Notes under the pieces: generated by a model
The model's input: the letters and a program-made list of their open reading frames with translations, nothing else
What the model was told of the DNA's origin: nothing
Database searches by the model: none
Program-made: the position numbers and the translations under genes
Shown: in pieces, positions 14,604 to 21,650 of the stretch
Numbering within the stretch: position 1 is the stretch's first letter
How the letters are laid out: every line of letters begins with the position of its first letter
NCBI GenBank assembly: GCA_024645005.1
Contig: JAHEGS010000004.1
Coordinates: 1-44,319 of the forward strand
DNA: 44,319 bases
Direction: 5' to 3'
Origin: Bacteroidota bacterium
GTDB taxonomy: Bacteria; Bacteroidota; Bacteroidia; NS11-12g; UBA9320

Positions 14604-14849
14604 ATGTCAACAGTAGAATCACACTTTCTGAGTAAGAGTAAATTCACAAAACTTATTGAAAGTACCGTAACCGAATTGAGGATCAGCTATATGGATGCTG
14701 TTCTTCATCTCTGTGAAAAGAATGATATTGATCCACAAGATGTCAGTAAATTCATTTCACCTATTATCAAAAACAAGTTGGAGGCCGAAGCAATGAATCT
14801 TAATTTTTTACCTAAAATTAATTCTATCGACTCGGCCTTTTTTGAATAA
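14604..14849 (+). CDS. 33: gp33-like late transcription accessory protein
   Basis: An 81-residue protein with the pattern I associate with gp33 of marine T4-like phages: FTKLIESTVTELRISYMDAVLHLCEKN, then DPQDVSKFISPIIKNKLEAEAMNLNFLPK. In T4, gp33 bridges host RNA polymerase and the sliding clamp for late transcription with gp55; T4 gp33 is longer (112 residues). The TATAAATA octamers in the structural region fit a gp33/gp55 system. It starts immediately after the upstream stop; no strong ribosome site is visible. gp55 is not in the window. Confidence 0.7.
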   Translation: MSTVESHFLSKSKFTKLIESTVTELRISYMDAVLHLCEKNDIDPQDVSKFISPIIKNKLEAEAMNLNFLPKINSIDSAFFE

Positions 14850-14865
14850 AAACATTATATATAGT

Positions 14866-14894
14866 TTTACATTACAGCTATAATGTATTATAAT
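14866..14894 (+). promoter_or_regulatory. sigma70-type promoter for the gp32 gene
   Basis: TTTACA at 14866-14871, 17-base spacer, TATAAT at 14889-14894. The string ATGTATTATAATAAACAT at the -10 is identical to that of the promoter at 8186. The start point would be near 14901, with a 37-base leader to ATG 14938. Confidence 0.78.
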
Positions 14895-14937
14895 AAACAT
14901 ATAAACATACTTCAGTCATACAAAGGATATAATCACT

Positions 14938-15843
14938 ATGTCATTCGAAGCACTAAAACGTAACCGTACAGATATCTCTAAACTCGTTCAAGCCGCAGAG
15001 GCCGCAGGTGGTCCAGGTGGTGAAAAGAAAAATTATGATGATGAACGAATTTGGAAACCAACTGTAGATAAGGCCGGAAATGGTTATGCAGTCCTCAGAT
15101 TCCTACCAGCAGCAGAAGGAACTGATCTCCCATGGGTTCGATATTGGGACCATGGATTTAAAGGACCAACCGGTTTATGGTATATCGAGAACAGCCTTAC
15201 ATCTATTGGTCAAGCTGATCCAGTCGGCGAACTCAACTCACGGCTCTGGAATTCTGGACACGAAGAAGATAAGGAAACAGCCCGAAAGCAAAAGCGGCGA
15301 CTACATTACGTAGTAAATGCTCTGGTTGTTGAGGATCCATCGGCTCCTCAAAACGAGGGACGTGTTGTTCTCTATAAATTTGGTAAAAAGATCTTTGATA
15401 AAATCATGGATGTTATGCAACCATCGTTTCAAGATGAAAAGCCTGTAAACCCATTTGACTTTTGGAGTGGTGCAGACTTTAAGTTGAAGATTCGCCAGGT
15501 TGAAGGTTATCGTAACTATGATAAATCCGAATTTTCATCCTCATCAGCACTATATGATGGTGATGAATCAAAATTGGAATCCATTTATAATGGGTTACAT
15601 AATCTAAGTGAATTTAATGATCCAAAGAACTACAAAACCTACGATGAACTAAAAACAAAATTGGCAAGAGTTCTAGGGGAAGAGGCATCTATGGGTGCTC
15701 CAACCATGCAACAGGAAGTGCAGATGAACACACCAGCTGCTCCGCCAGAATATAAAGTTGCAGAACCAGTTACAGCAGAACAAATGAATTTGTCTGATGA
15801 TGATACTATGTCATATTTTGCTAAGTTAGCTCAGGAAGACTAA
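14938..15843 (+). CDS. 32: gp32 single-stranded DNA-binding protein
   Basis: A 301-residue protein, the same length as T4 gp32. It has an N-terminal cooperativity-type segment (FEALKRNRTDISKL), then GNGYAVLRFLP, DHGFKGPTGLWYIEN, VVNALVVEDPSAPQNEGRV, LYKFGKKIFDKI, WSGADFKLKIRQVEGYRNYDKS and a moderately acidic C-terminus (LSDDDTMSYFAKLAQED). It coats ssDNA in replication and recombination and recruits partners through the tail. It contains no Cys: where T4 has the zinc ligands (CSSTHGDYDSCPVC) this protein has NSLTSIGQADPVGE, so the zinc site is gone. It has its own promoter and ends at a shared hairpin. Confidence 0.93.
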   Translation: MSFEALKRNRTDISKLVQAAEAAGGPGGEKKNYDDERIWKPTVDKAGNGYAVLRFLPAAEGTDLPWVRYWDHGFKGPTGLWYIENSLTSIGQADPVGELNSRLWNSGHEEDKETARKQKRRLHYVVNALVVEDPSAPQNEGRVVLYKFGKKIFDKIMDVMQPSFQDEKPVNPFDFWSGADFKLKIRQVEGYRNYDKSEFSSSSALYDGDESKLESIYNGLHNLSEFNDPKNYKTYDELKTKLARVLGEEASMGAPTMQQEVQMNTPAAPPEYKVAEPVTAEQMNLSDDDTMSYFAKLAQED

Positions 15844-15851
15844 AAATAATA

Positions 15852-15875
15852 GGGCCACTCTTTATGGGGTGGCCC
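15852..15875 (-). terminator. hairpin between convergent gp32 and tail genes
   Basis: GGGCCACTC at 15852-15860 pairs with 15867-15875 (one T-G pair), loop 15861-15866. On the minus strand the stem is followed by TATTATTTTTAG, as in an intrinsic terminator for the tail operon; on the plus strand no T-run follows. The stem includes the last codons and stop of the minus-strand gene. Confidence 0.65.
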
Positions 15876-17445
15876 CTCCCCAAATATTATCGGCTGCATC
15901 TGATGAATTTAATTGAAGTCCCATAACATTTGTATCACCTGCTTTAGTTACAGATTGATCAATTGTTTGTGAAACTAGTTGTGCACCAAGTTGTCCTTGT
16001 TGTCTAATCATTTGATCTCTTAAAATATTATTTAAGTCTTGTCTCATTGGAGCTCTACTCATATCTGCTTTTACTTGTACTGCAGCTGCTTCACCATCAG
16101 GGCCCACCATATAATCATAAGCATTATTTCCACCAAGACCGGTACCTTCTTTTAAATTAGATGGATAATCAATACCTATATCTTTAGCAGTTAACCCTTC
16201 AAATTCGCCGTGTTGACCACCATACATCATTTCCGATGGCGTTGGAGTTCTTTTACCAGTTTTTATTTGCTCTAATTTTTTATTTTTTTCTATATTATCA
16301 AAATATCCACGTCTTTCATTTTGTAGGGCTTCAAGTTCTGCTCTTAATTTTTCAAATTCTATTTTTTCAGGTTTATTTGCAATATAATTATCACCTGCAA
16401 TATATTTGTATTGGCCTGCTAATTCAGCCATTCTAGCTTCTTTTTGTGAAATTTGACTTGCAACTTCCGGATTCACACTTGCATATTCATCTACCATTGT
16501 ACTTGTTATTTGAGTTTTACCAATACCCGAATTATTCAAAATAGTTTTACCTGCATCAATTAAATATGTTTTTATATCAGCAAATCTATTAGACAACCAA
16601 TTGTTTATATCTTTCATAATATCATTTATGGTATTTTTTAATGATGCCCAACCATCATCTACAAATTTCTTAAAATCATCATTTGTATTATAAGCAATAA
16701 TACCTGCACCAATTGCTGCAATAGCCATAACAATAATTCCAGCAGGTGTAAATAAAAATGGTAATACTTTTGTTAAAAGAGCAGGTATGAGTGCAGGTAA
16801 AAATAGTGCTCCTGCAGTTGCCGCATATTGAGTCATTTCTGTTGCAAATTTTGGATCATCAATATATTTTCCAAATTCATCTTCATAATAACCTTGAATC
16901 TTTTCAGCTGTTTCCTTATTCCATATAGCACCAAGTGCAGCACCTATGATACCACCTTTTAATGCGCCACCAGGGCCTCCAATAAGAAATCCAATTGCTC
17001 CACCCAATGCACCCCATTCTGTAACAGAACCTAAAATTTCACTACCTGTTAATTTTTTAACTGCTTCACCAAGCTCATCTGCTAATACAGCACCAAGAAA
17101 TGCCGGACCTACTCTATTTAATAAAAATGAAAATAATTTAGAAACATATGGTAATAAATTACCTACATCAAAAACACTTTTTAAACCACCAAAAAGACCT
17201 TTATCACCCTTTTGCGCAGCTCTACTTACTTGTGTAGCACTGTTACTTTTATCTTTTGCCCCTTCACGTTTATTTTCCTCATCTTGTTTTTCATCATCAG
17301 CAGCTGCTTCTTTTATCATTTTAAAGAAATCATCAAAAGATGATTTAAGGGCATCAACTCTATTTGAAGTATAGGTTTGTTTAGCACCTAAAACTGCAGT
17401 TTGTTTTTTCAAAGATTTATTGATATCAGAAAGTGATGTTGCCAT
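15862..17445 (-). CDS. tape-measure candidate (gp29-like position)
   Basis: A 527-residue protein with a coiled, charged N-terminal part (KSSFDDFFKMIKEAAADDEKQ), glycine/alanine-rich hydrophobic segments around residues 115-175 (GGAIGFLIGGPGGALKGG) and 207-255 (LFLPALIPALLTKVLPFLF), a helical middle and a Gln/Gly-rich C-terminus. Hydrophobic segments inside a long helical protein directly downstream of a tail chaperone gene are the hallmark of tape measures; T4 gp29 is 590 residues. Its ATG overlaps the stop of the -1 frame extension (TAATG). No sequence similarity to gp29 can be claimed by eye. Confidence 0.6.
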   Translation of the reverse strand: MATSLSDINKSLKKQTAVLGAKQTYTSNRVDALKSSFDDFFKMIKEAAADDEKQDEENKREGAKDKSNSATQVSRAAQKGDKGLFGGLKSVFDVGNLLPYVSKLFSFLLNRVGPAFLGAVLADELGEAVKKLTGSEILGSVTEWGALGGAIGFLIGGPGGALKGGIIGAALGAIWNKETAEKIQGYYEDEFGKYIDDPKFATEMTQYAATAGALFLPALIPALLTKVLPFLFTPAGIIVMAIAAIGAGIIAYNTNDDFKKFVDDGWASLKNTINDIMKDINNWLSNRFADIKTYLIDAGKTILNNSGIGKTQITSTMVDEYASVNPEVASQISQKEARMAELAGQYKYIAGDNYIANKPEKIEFEKLRAELEALQNERRGYFDNIEKNKKLEQIKTGKRTPTPSEMMYGGQHGEFEGLTAKDIGIDYPSNLKEGTGLGGNNAYDYMVGPDGEAAAVQVKADMSRAPMRQDLNNILRDQMIRQQGQLGAQLVSQTIDQSVTKAGDTNVMGLQLNSSDAADNIWGGATP

Positions 17446-17615
17446 TAACTATTTGCCGCTTCTTTTTCTCTAAGATATTCTAACAGTAATGCCAGATATA
17501 CTTCTCTCTCCCAAGGTAACATATTATCTATTTCAGTTAACGAATAATGAAAGTGTTGTAGCAATTGAAAATTAGTTCTATAAAAATTTTCAAGTGTCTC
17601 ATGAGAGAGGTTTAT
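17445..17615 (-). CDS. short tail-chaperone extension frame (T-like), reached by -1 frameshift
   Basis: A 56-codon frame between the gp26-like gene and the tape-measure candidate, with no ATG, GTG or TTG in its first 17 codons. It reads NFYRTNFQLLQHFHYSLTEI and then DNMLPWEREVYLALLLEYL, a clear coding pattern (helical, W/E-R-E-x-Y) like the second half of tail-assembly chaperones. The gp26-like frame carries T8 at 17617-17624; a -1 slip on T TTT TTT there enters this frame and would give a fusion of about 294 residues. An alternative is an ATA start at 17615 overlapping the gp26 stop. An indel in the read cannot be excluded. Confidence 0.65.
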   Translation of the reverse strand: MNLSHETLENFYRTNFQLLQHFHYSLTEIDNMLPWEREVYLALLLEYLREKEAANS

Positions 17616-18328
17616 GAAAAAAAATCTTGTAGGCCCTCCAGATTATGTTTATGTTTCTTATTACAATCCAAGCACGTGTATTCCATATTTAATGTTATTT
17701 TAGGAATTTTTTCTATAAATTCTCTCACCTTTGCAAATTGCTCTGAAGTAAGTGAATTCACAAATGTCTCAATTTCTTCCTTTGATTCATCCTTAAGTGA
17801 AATATGCTCATCTTCAGTTAAAATAGAATCCATGCATGTTATTAACATTTCAAATAATATTTCAGTACCCATGCGATCCGTATTCATAATTTTTTCATTC
17901 ATGGTAAAATCATAATATGATGGGTATTTCATTTTTAGTGAAATGTCTTCAGTAATTTTTACAGTTGATGGTTTTACATCTCCTGTTAATTTAATTTGAT
18001 CCAAATCAATTTCAACATCATTATCATGTGAGCAAGAGGGGCATTTAGCATTGATTGTAACTTTTTCCCCCACCGATTTAGATCTAATTTTTGTAAAAAT
18101 ATAATCTACATCAAATGTTGATAATTTATTTACATCGTATGCATTATCTGTACAGTTAGCAACACAGTTCAAAATAGCGTTAATAATTTGTTTTTGATCT
18201 TGTGATTCATATGCAATTAAAAGTAATTTTTGTTCCTTGATTAAAAATGGTCTGTATTTTAATTCTTCATTTGTTGAAGGTATATTTAATATATACTGTG
18301 AAGATTCATTCAAACGTGGTAGTGCCAT
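17612..18328 (-). CDS. 26: gp26-type baseplate hub assembly protein/tail chaperone
   Basis: A 238-residue protein of the T4 gp26 family: it opens MALPRLNESSQYILNIPS, followed by YRPFLIKEQKLLLIA, a segment typical of the family. Cys96/Cys99 (KCPSCSHD) and Cys219/Cys222 (TCLDCNKKH) form two CxxC pairs that could hold a zinc ion. T4 gp26 (208 residues) acts in hub assembly and is not in the mature tail; related proteins act as tape-measure chaperones. ATG 18328 was chosen over 18343: GGAG lies nine bases upstream and the start makes a TAATG junction with the previous gene. Its last codons carry the T8 slip site. Confidence 0.82.
   Translation of the reverse strand: MALPRLNESSQYILNIPSTNEELKYRPFLIKEQKLLLIAYESQDQKQIINAILNCVANCTDNAYDVNKLSTFDVDYIFTKIRSKSVGEKVTINAKCPSCSHDNDVEIDLDQIKLTGDVKPSTVKITEDISLKMKYPSYYDFTMNEKIMNTDRMGTEILFEMLITCMDSILTEDEHISLKDESKEEIETFVNSLTSEQFAKVREFIEKIPKITLNMEYTCLDCNKKHKHNLEGLQDFFS
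17617..17624 (-). promoter_or_regulatory. candidate -1 ribosomal slippery site (T8)
   Basis: On the minus strand the last codons of the gp26-like gene read GAT TTT TTT TCA TAA. The heptamer T TTT TTT obeys the X-XXY-YYZ rule. A -1 slip leaves the stop and continues into the 56-codon frame. The stop codon lies six bases after the heptamer. I did not establish a downstream pseudoknot. Confidence 0.6.
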
Positions 18329-18567
18329 TATGCGTTTCTCCAAACATCCTTTGCATTCACCCGAATAAACGGTTTATTTGTTTCATTATTATTTGGATTC
18401 TTAATAGTCAACATAACGTTTTTGCCTTTTTTAAATGCTTCTACTTTTGCAAGCATTTGAGCAGTACTACCAATCCATTCTCTACGTGCTTCTTTTGTCC
18501 AACGAGAATTTATAGATTTACGTTGTCCTTTTGAAACTTGATTTGCTCTTTGTTTTTTCTTAGCCAT
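18328..18567 (-). CDS. 79-residue basic protein conserved in T4-like phages
   Basis: Starts at ATG 18567 behind AGGGG at five bases. A basic N-terminus (MAKKKQRANQVSKGQRKS) leads to EWIGSTAQMLAKVEAFKKGK and then VMLTIKNPNNNETNKPFIRV with a final VWRN. I know this pattern, a K-G-K-hydrophobic strand followed by NPN-x-x-E-T-N-x-x-FI, from small proteins in the same tail position of marine T4-like phages. The role is unknown; being inside the tail block suggests an assembly factor or minor virion protein. Confidence 0.65.
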   Translation of the reverse strand: MAKKKQRANQVSKGQRKSINSRWTKEARREWIGSTAQMLAKVEAFKKGKNVMLTIKNPNNNETNKPFIRVNAKDVWRNA

Positions 18568-18576
18568 TATAACCCC

Positions 18577-19245
18577 TTATAAACTACCTAGGCCACCAAA
18601 AGCTTGGATCCAACCTTGGCCGCTGCTTGTTGGTTCCCAATTTGTATATGACATTGTCACGGATACTTGTGCAATTCCACCCATTTCATTACCTAATTCT
18701 ATTTGTGCTACGTCTAGAGGAAATGCATCTTTCAATCTAACTGTATATACAGAACCACCACCTAACCCAACATTTACTCTAATAGGCCCAGCACCAAAAC
18801 CAATATTTTTTAATGGTTTTCTTAACTGATGAATTTTAATATCTTTACTGTATTGTGATTTATACCCAACAGTCCCTTGATTTTCATCTAATACAATTTT
18901 TCTCCATTCATCAAAATATTTTTTTGTGCCATAGTCGTTCATTAAATAAAATGTCATATTCACATCAGGTGCAATATATCCATATGGAACTTTTTGCATT
19001 TCCATACCCATTGGTCTATCATGTGTTAATAGAGATTTGCCTGGCATTGTAACTGATGAACACAATAAATTTAAATCACCCCCACCAGAACCAAGACCGA
19101 CACCACTAGTTAAAAGAGTTGTCAACTGGCCAAGAAAACCACCACCTGATGCAAAGGTTGTGGGTAATTCAACTAAAAATTGATTTGCAATGGCAAAACC
19201 TAGTTTACTTGATGCCAATGATTTTAATTGATCTACTGATGTCAT
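18577..19245 (-). CDS. 54: tail-tube-family protein, probably gp54-like tube initiator
   Basis: A 222-residue protein with the features of T4-type tube proteins (gp19/gp48/gp54 fold): NQFLVELP near the N-terminus, a glycine-rich insertion, SVTMPGKSL, DRPMGMEMQKVPYGY, VNMTFYLMNDYGTKKYFDEW, YTVRLKDAFPLDVAQIEL and a final VSVTMSYTNWE strand. It could be the main tube protein gp19, but its place beside gp26 and the tape measure, and near gp48, matches T4 gene 54, whose product starts tube growth on the gp48 cap. It overlaps the upstream gene as ATGA. Confidence 0.65.
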   Translation of the reverse strand: MTSVDQLKSLASSKLGFAIANQFLVELPTTFASGGGFLGQLTTLLTSGVGLGSGGGDLNLLCSSVTMPGKSLLTHDRPMGMEMQKVPYGYIAPDVNMTFYLMNDYGTKKYFDEWRKIVLDENQGTVGYKSQYSKDIKIHQLRKPLKNIGFGAGPIRVNVGLGGGSVYTVRLKDAFPLDVAQIELGNEMGGIAQVSVTMSYTNWEPTSSGQGWIQAFGGLGSL

Positions 19246-19835
19246 TTAATTTTATTCCTTGAATCTTTATATATTGTTGATGAGTTAGCTCCAGACCAAC
19301 TAGCAGTAGGTAAGAAAGTTGCAATTTCCCATTCTGGAGCAGAAACTCTAGCCAATCTAGATTTTACATGCTGTGTAAGATAATGCTTAAAACAAGGTGC
19401 AAAATATTTTGATTTGCTTGCTTGTTTTAACATATCATAAGAAATTTGAAACCTCGTTGATTCATCATATTTTTTATTTGTGGTATTTTCAATTAATGCA
19501 TCTAATAGTTTTGCTCTTAATGTATTTGGCAAATAGTGTAAATTTAATCCATAAAATCCTTTTTCAGCAGGACCGACTATAATTGTCAGTGGGAATCTAT
19601 CATAATATGGTAAAGTATCTTTGTGTTTAGGATCATAAAAAAACATATTCATAGAACCAATTAAAGGATTCTGTCTGTTTACCAATTTCAATTCTTCAGC
19701 ACCCAATAAATCCATCCGATTAATTCTATTAATAGTACGAACCCTTTTACGGAACCAATCCTGAGCTTCTTTAGTTCTAGGGTTTATCCCAGCTCTATAA
19801 GCTTCATATTCTAATGTTTTAAATAAATTTGACAT
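19242..19835 (-). CDS. 197-residue conserved T4-like phage protein, unknown
   Basis: A soluble protein with an N-terminal helical part (EYEAYRAGINPRTKEAQDWF), a GSMNMFFYDPKHKDTLPYYD block, FPLTIIVGPAEKGFYGLNLHYLPN, and an end with Trp/Ser (TASWSGANSSTIYK). The YDPKHKDTLPYYDRFPL block is familiar to me from unassigned genes next to gene 4 in marine T4-like phages. It lies between gp4 and a tube protein, so a virion or assembly role is likely. No Shine-Dalgarno sequence precedes ATG 19835; a late promoter octamer lies six bases upstream instead. Confidence 0.68.
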   Translation of the reverse strand: MSNLFKTLEYEAYRAGINPRTKEAQDWFRKRVRTINRINRMDLLGAEELKLVNRQNPLIGSMNMFFYDPKHKDTLPYYDRFPLTIIVGPAEKGFYGLNLHYLPNTLRAKLLDALIENTTNKKYDESTRFQISYDMLKQASKSKYFAPCFKHYLTQHVKSRLARVSAPEWEIATFLPTASWSGANSSTIYKDSRNKIK

Positions 19836-19840
19836 ACAAC

Positions 19841-19848
19841 TATTTATA
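19841..19848 (-). promoter_or_regulatory. T4-type late promoter octamer (minus strand)
   Basis: The minus strand reads TATAAATA here, identical to the T4 late -10 consensus. With the usual spacing the transcript would start at or next to the ATG at 19835, so the message would be nearly leaderless. It lies in the 13-base gap between the gp4 gene and the next one. Confidence 0.6.
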
Positions 19849-20346
19849 TTACTTTTTTGGTTTTTTACGATATGGTTTCAATGGTTTTAGAGGTTTCAGT
19901 TTACCCTTCTGTTCCTTCATAATACCCATTGATTTAAGAGTGTTTTCCGTCCATATTTGAAACTCCCAGCCTCTATCCTTAGCATATATATTAGCCGCTT
20001 CCCACTTGTTCATATTTTTCACATATGTCATTGCCTCACTTATGTATCGCTTACTTTTATTTGCATTTTTAGGAGGTTCTGTTTCTTTGGCTGGTTTAAT
20101 TTCAACCAGAATAGTTTTTCCATTATTAAATGTTATTTTAAGATCAATAAAATATCTGTGGTATTTTTTATCAATATCCCAAAAGTAAGGCACGACAACC
20201 TCTTCAGAACTCCACGACTTTATAGAGGGATTCCGATCACACCAAAGGAAACATAATTTTTCCCAGTGTGATCTATAAACAACTCCAGACGCATCACCGT
20301 TATATTTCTTTAGATTCTTTGGTGTGTACTTGCCAGAATATGCCAT
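19849..20346 (-). CDS. 4: gp4 head completion protein
   Basis: A 165-residue protein that matches T4 gp4 (150 residues) from the start: MAYSGKYTPKNLKKYNGD, then VYRSHWEKLCFLWCDRNPSI, WSSEEVVVPYF, HRYFIDLKITF, ILVEIKPAKETEPPK, and AANIYAKDRGWEFQIWTE. The E-E ... D-L ... E-I-K-P order resembles a nuclease core (acidic residues followed by E-x-K). gp4 acts on filled heads before tail joining. A Lys/Pro-rich tail (KPLKPLKPYRKKPKK) extends past the T4 length. It is first in the minus-strand tail block, with a late octamer 31 bases upstream. Confidence 0.88.
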   Translation of the reverse strand: MAYSGKYTPKNLKKYNGDASGVVYRSHWEKLCFLWCDRNPSIKSWSSEEVVVPYFWDIDKKYHRYFIDLKITFNNGKTILVEIKPAKETEPPKNANKSKRYISEAMTYVKNMNKWEAANIYAKDRGWEFQIWTENTLKSMGIMKEQKGKLKPLKPLKPYRKKPKK

Positions 20347-20353
20347 TTTACCA

Positions 20354-20361
20354 TATAAATA
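20354..20361 (+). promoter_or_regulatory. T4-type late promoter octamer (plus strand)
   Basis: Plus-strand TATAAATA in the 47-base gap between gp4 and gp48. It should start transcripts near 20367, 27 bases before the gp48 ATG at 20394. The opposite-strand octamer lies 15 bases further on, so the two late transcripts overlap at their 5' ends. Confidence 0.72.
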
Positions 20362-20376
20362 ATGAAGTAATAATCT

Positions 20377-20384
20377 TATTTATA
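20377..20384 (-). promoter_or_regulatory. T4-type late promoter octamer (minus strand)
   Basis: Minus-strand TATAAATA, expected start near 20371 and a 25-base leader to the gp4 ATG at 20346. It drives the minus-strand tail block and faces the plus-strand octamer at 20354. Confidence 0.72.
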
Positions 20385-20393
20385 GGGTGTGTC

Positions 20394-21650
20394 ATGGCGT
20401 ATGAAGGCGACTGGAATAAACCAAAACCAGGAACAAATTGGAAAACAAGAAGTTTTGTTCAAGATGATAATCGTGGTGGAAATACACAGGTAACATCAAC
20501 AAAATATAATGGTGGTGTTCCAGACTTTGTTAAAATGGTACCGGCCGGTTCTGGAGGTAGTGCTGTAAGTTTAAAATATCCTCTGGAAAATACCGATTTT
20601 TATAAAGCTGCTATAAAATTTAGTGTGCACACTGTTGATCCATACGAAGTAGATCTTATTAATGCTGCAGATATACTTGATGTACCACTAGTATTTGGCA
20701 ATAAGTTTGCAAAAAAACTTATGGAAACTATAAGAGAAAGAGAAAGACCAGATGACAGTGGTGATGATTTAGCAGGTAATAATCAACAAACTGGTAAGTT
20801 TTCTGTTGGAGCAGATGGTCCCGAACCATCTGAATTAGCAGCAGATCAATCTGCTGCTGCTAAACTTAAATCCAAGGAAAGAGAAGAGGCTTTTAACCAA
20901 AGTATTAAGGCTGGTGGCCGATCATTGGGTATGCTGACAAAAGATTTAAATAGAAAAGTTACATTATATTTTCCTCCAGGATTGGTAATACAAGATGCTG
21001 CACAATATGATAATGCAGAACTTGGTTTTATGGGTACAACTGCTTTAGGTGGTATCAGACGTGGAGGTAGCATGATTGGCTCTATGGGTAATGCTGTTAA
21101 AGAAGGGTTGGTTGATACTTTTCAGTTAATGTTAGGTAACTTTGCTCCAGGAGAGGCTGCACAATTAGCAGCTGCCCGTGCAGTAGAAAAAATTCCTTTT
21201 CAAGGTGTCCAGAACGCTGCTAAGATAGCATTACAAAGAGTCATCAGCCCAAATACCAGAACCATGTTTAAGGGTGTTCCCATTAAATCATATGCATTCA
21301 CATTTAAGTTTATTGCAACTTCAAAAGATGAAGCAGATGAAATTAAAAATATTATTAAGTTTTTTAGAACTGAAGTATATCCGGAATCAATGGCTCCAGG
21401 CGGGATACCTTTAGGTTATAAATTTCCAAATATTTTTAGATTACAATTTATGTGGAATGGTGGTGTTAACGAGACAATACCACAACCAATTTTATCATAT
21501 CTTGTAGATGTTTCCACAACATATAATCCATCATCGATGTCTTTTCATGAGGACGGCAATTCAACCGAAATTGATATGACATTAAGATTCCAGGAGTACA
21601 GAGCAATGTCTAGACAAGATGTTGAACGGCCTCTGGAAGGAGGTAAATAA
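20394..21650 (+). CDS. 48: gp48 baseplate tail-tube cap
   Basis: A 418-residue protein with features of gp48, which caps the baseplate and seeds the tail tube: KVTLYFPPGLVIQDAAQYDN, PNTRTMFKGVPIKSYAFTFKF, FFRTEVYPESM, LGYKFPNIFRLQF and a final STEIDMTLRFQEYRAMSR. The N-terminal half has an acidic, Ala-rich insertion. The frame is open to 20268, but that part overlaps the gp4 gene; ATG 20394 is the first after the late promoter at 20354. T4 gp48 has 364 residues. The next gene starts on the TAATG junction. Confidence 0.82.
   Translation: MAYEGDWNKPKPGTNWKTRSFVQDDNRGGNTQVTSTKYNGGVPDFVKMVPAGSGGSAVSLKYPLENTDFYKAAIKFSVHTVDPYEVDLINAADILDVPLVFGNKFAKKLMETIRERERPDDSGDDLAGNNQQTGKFSVGADGPEPSELAADQSAAAKLKSKEREEAFNQSIKAGGRSLGMLTKDLNRKVTLYFPPGLVIQDAAQYDNAELGFMGTTALGGIRRGGSMIGSMGNAVKEGLVDTFQLMLGNFAPGEAAQLAAARAVEKIPFQGVQNAAKIALQRVISPNTRTMFKGVPIKSYAFTFKFIATSKDEADEIKNIIKFFRTEVYPESMAPGGIPLGYKFPNIFRLQFMWNGGVNETIPQPILSYLVDVSTTYNPSSMSFHEDGNSTEIDMTLRFQEYRAMSRQDVERPLEGGK

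Noticed and set aside
16946-17374. 142-codon plus-strand frame opposite the tape-measure gene
   Set aside because: Pro/Ser-rich shadow of the Gly/Ala-rich helical protein on the other strand, with no ribosome site.
18577-19245. Firm call as main tail tube protein gp19
   Set aside because: The fold fits, but position beside gp26, tape measure and gp48 favours the gp54 tube initiator; eye comparison cannot decide.
20268-20393. Extended N-terminus of the gp48 frame
   Set aside because: The frame is open here but lies over the start of gp4 on the other strand and upstream of the late promoter start; ATG 20394 gives a normal N-terminus.
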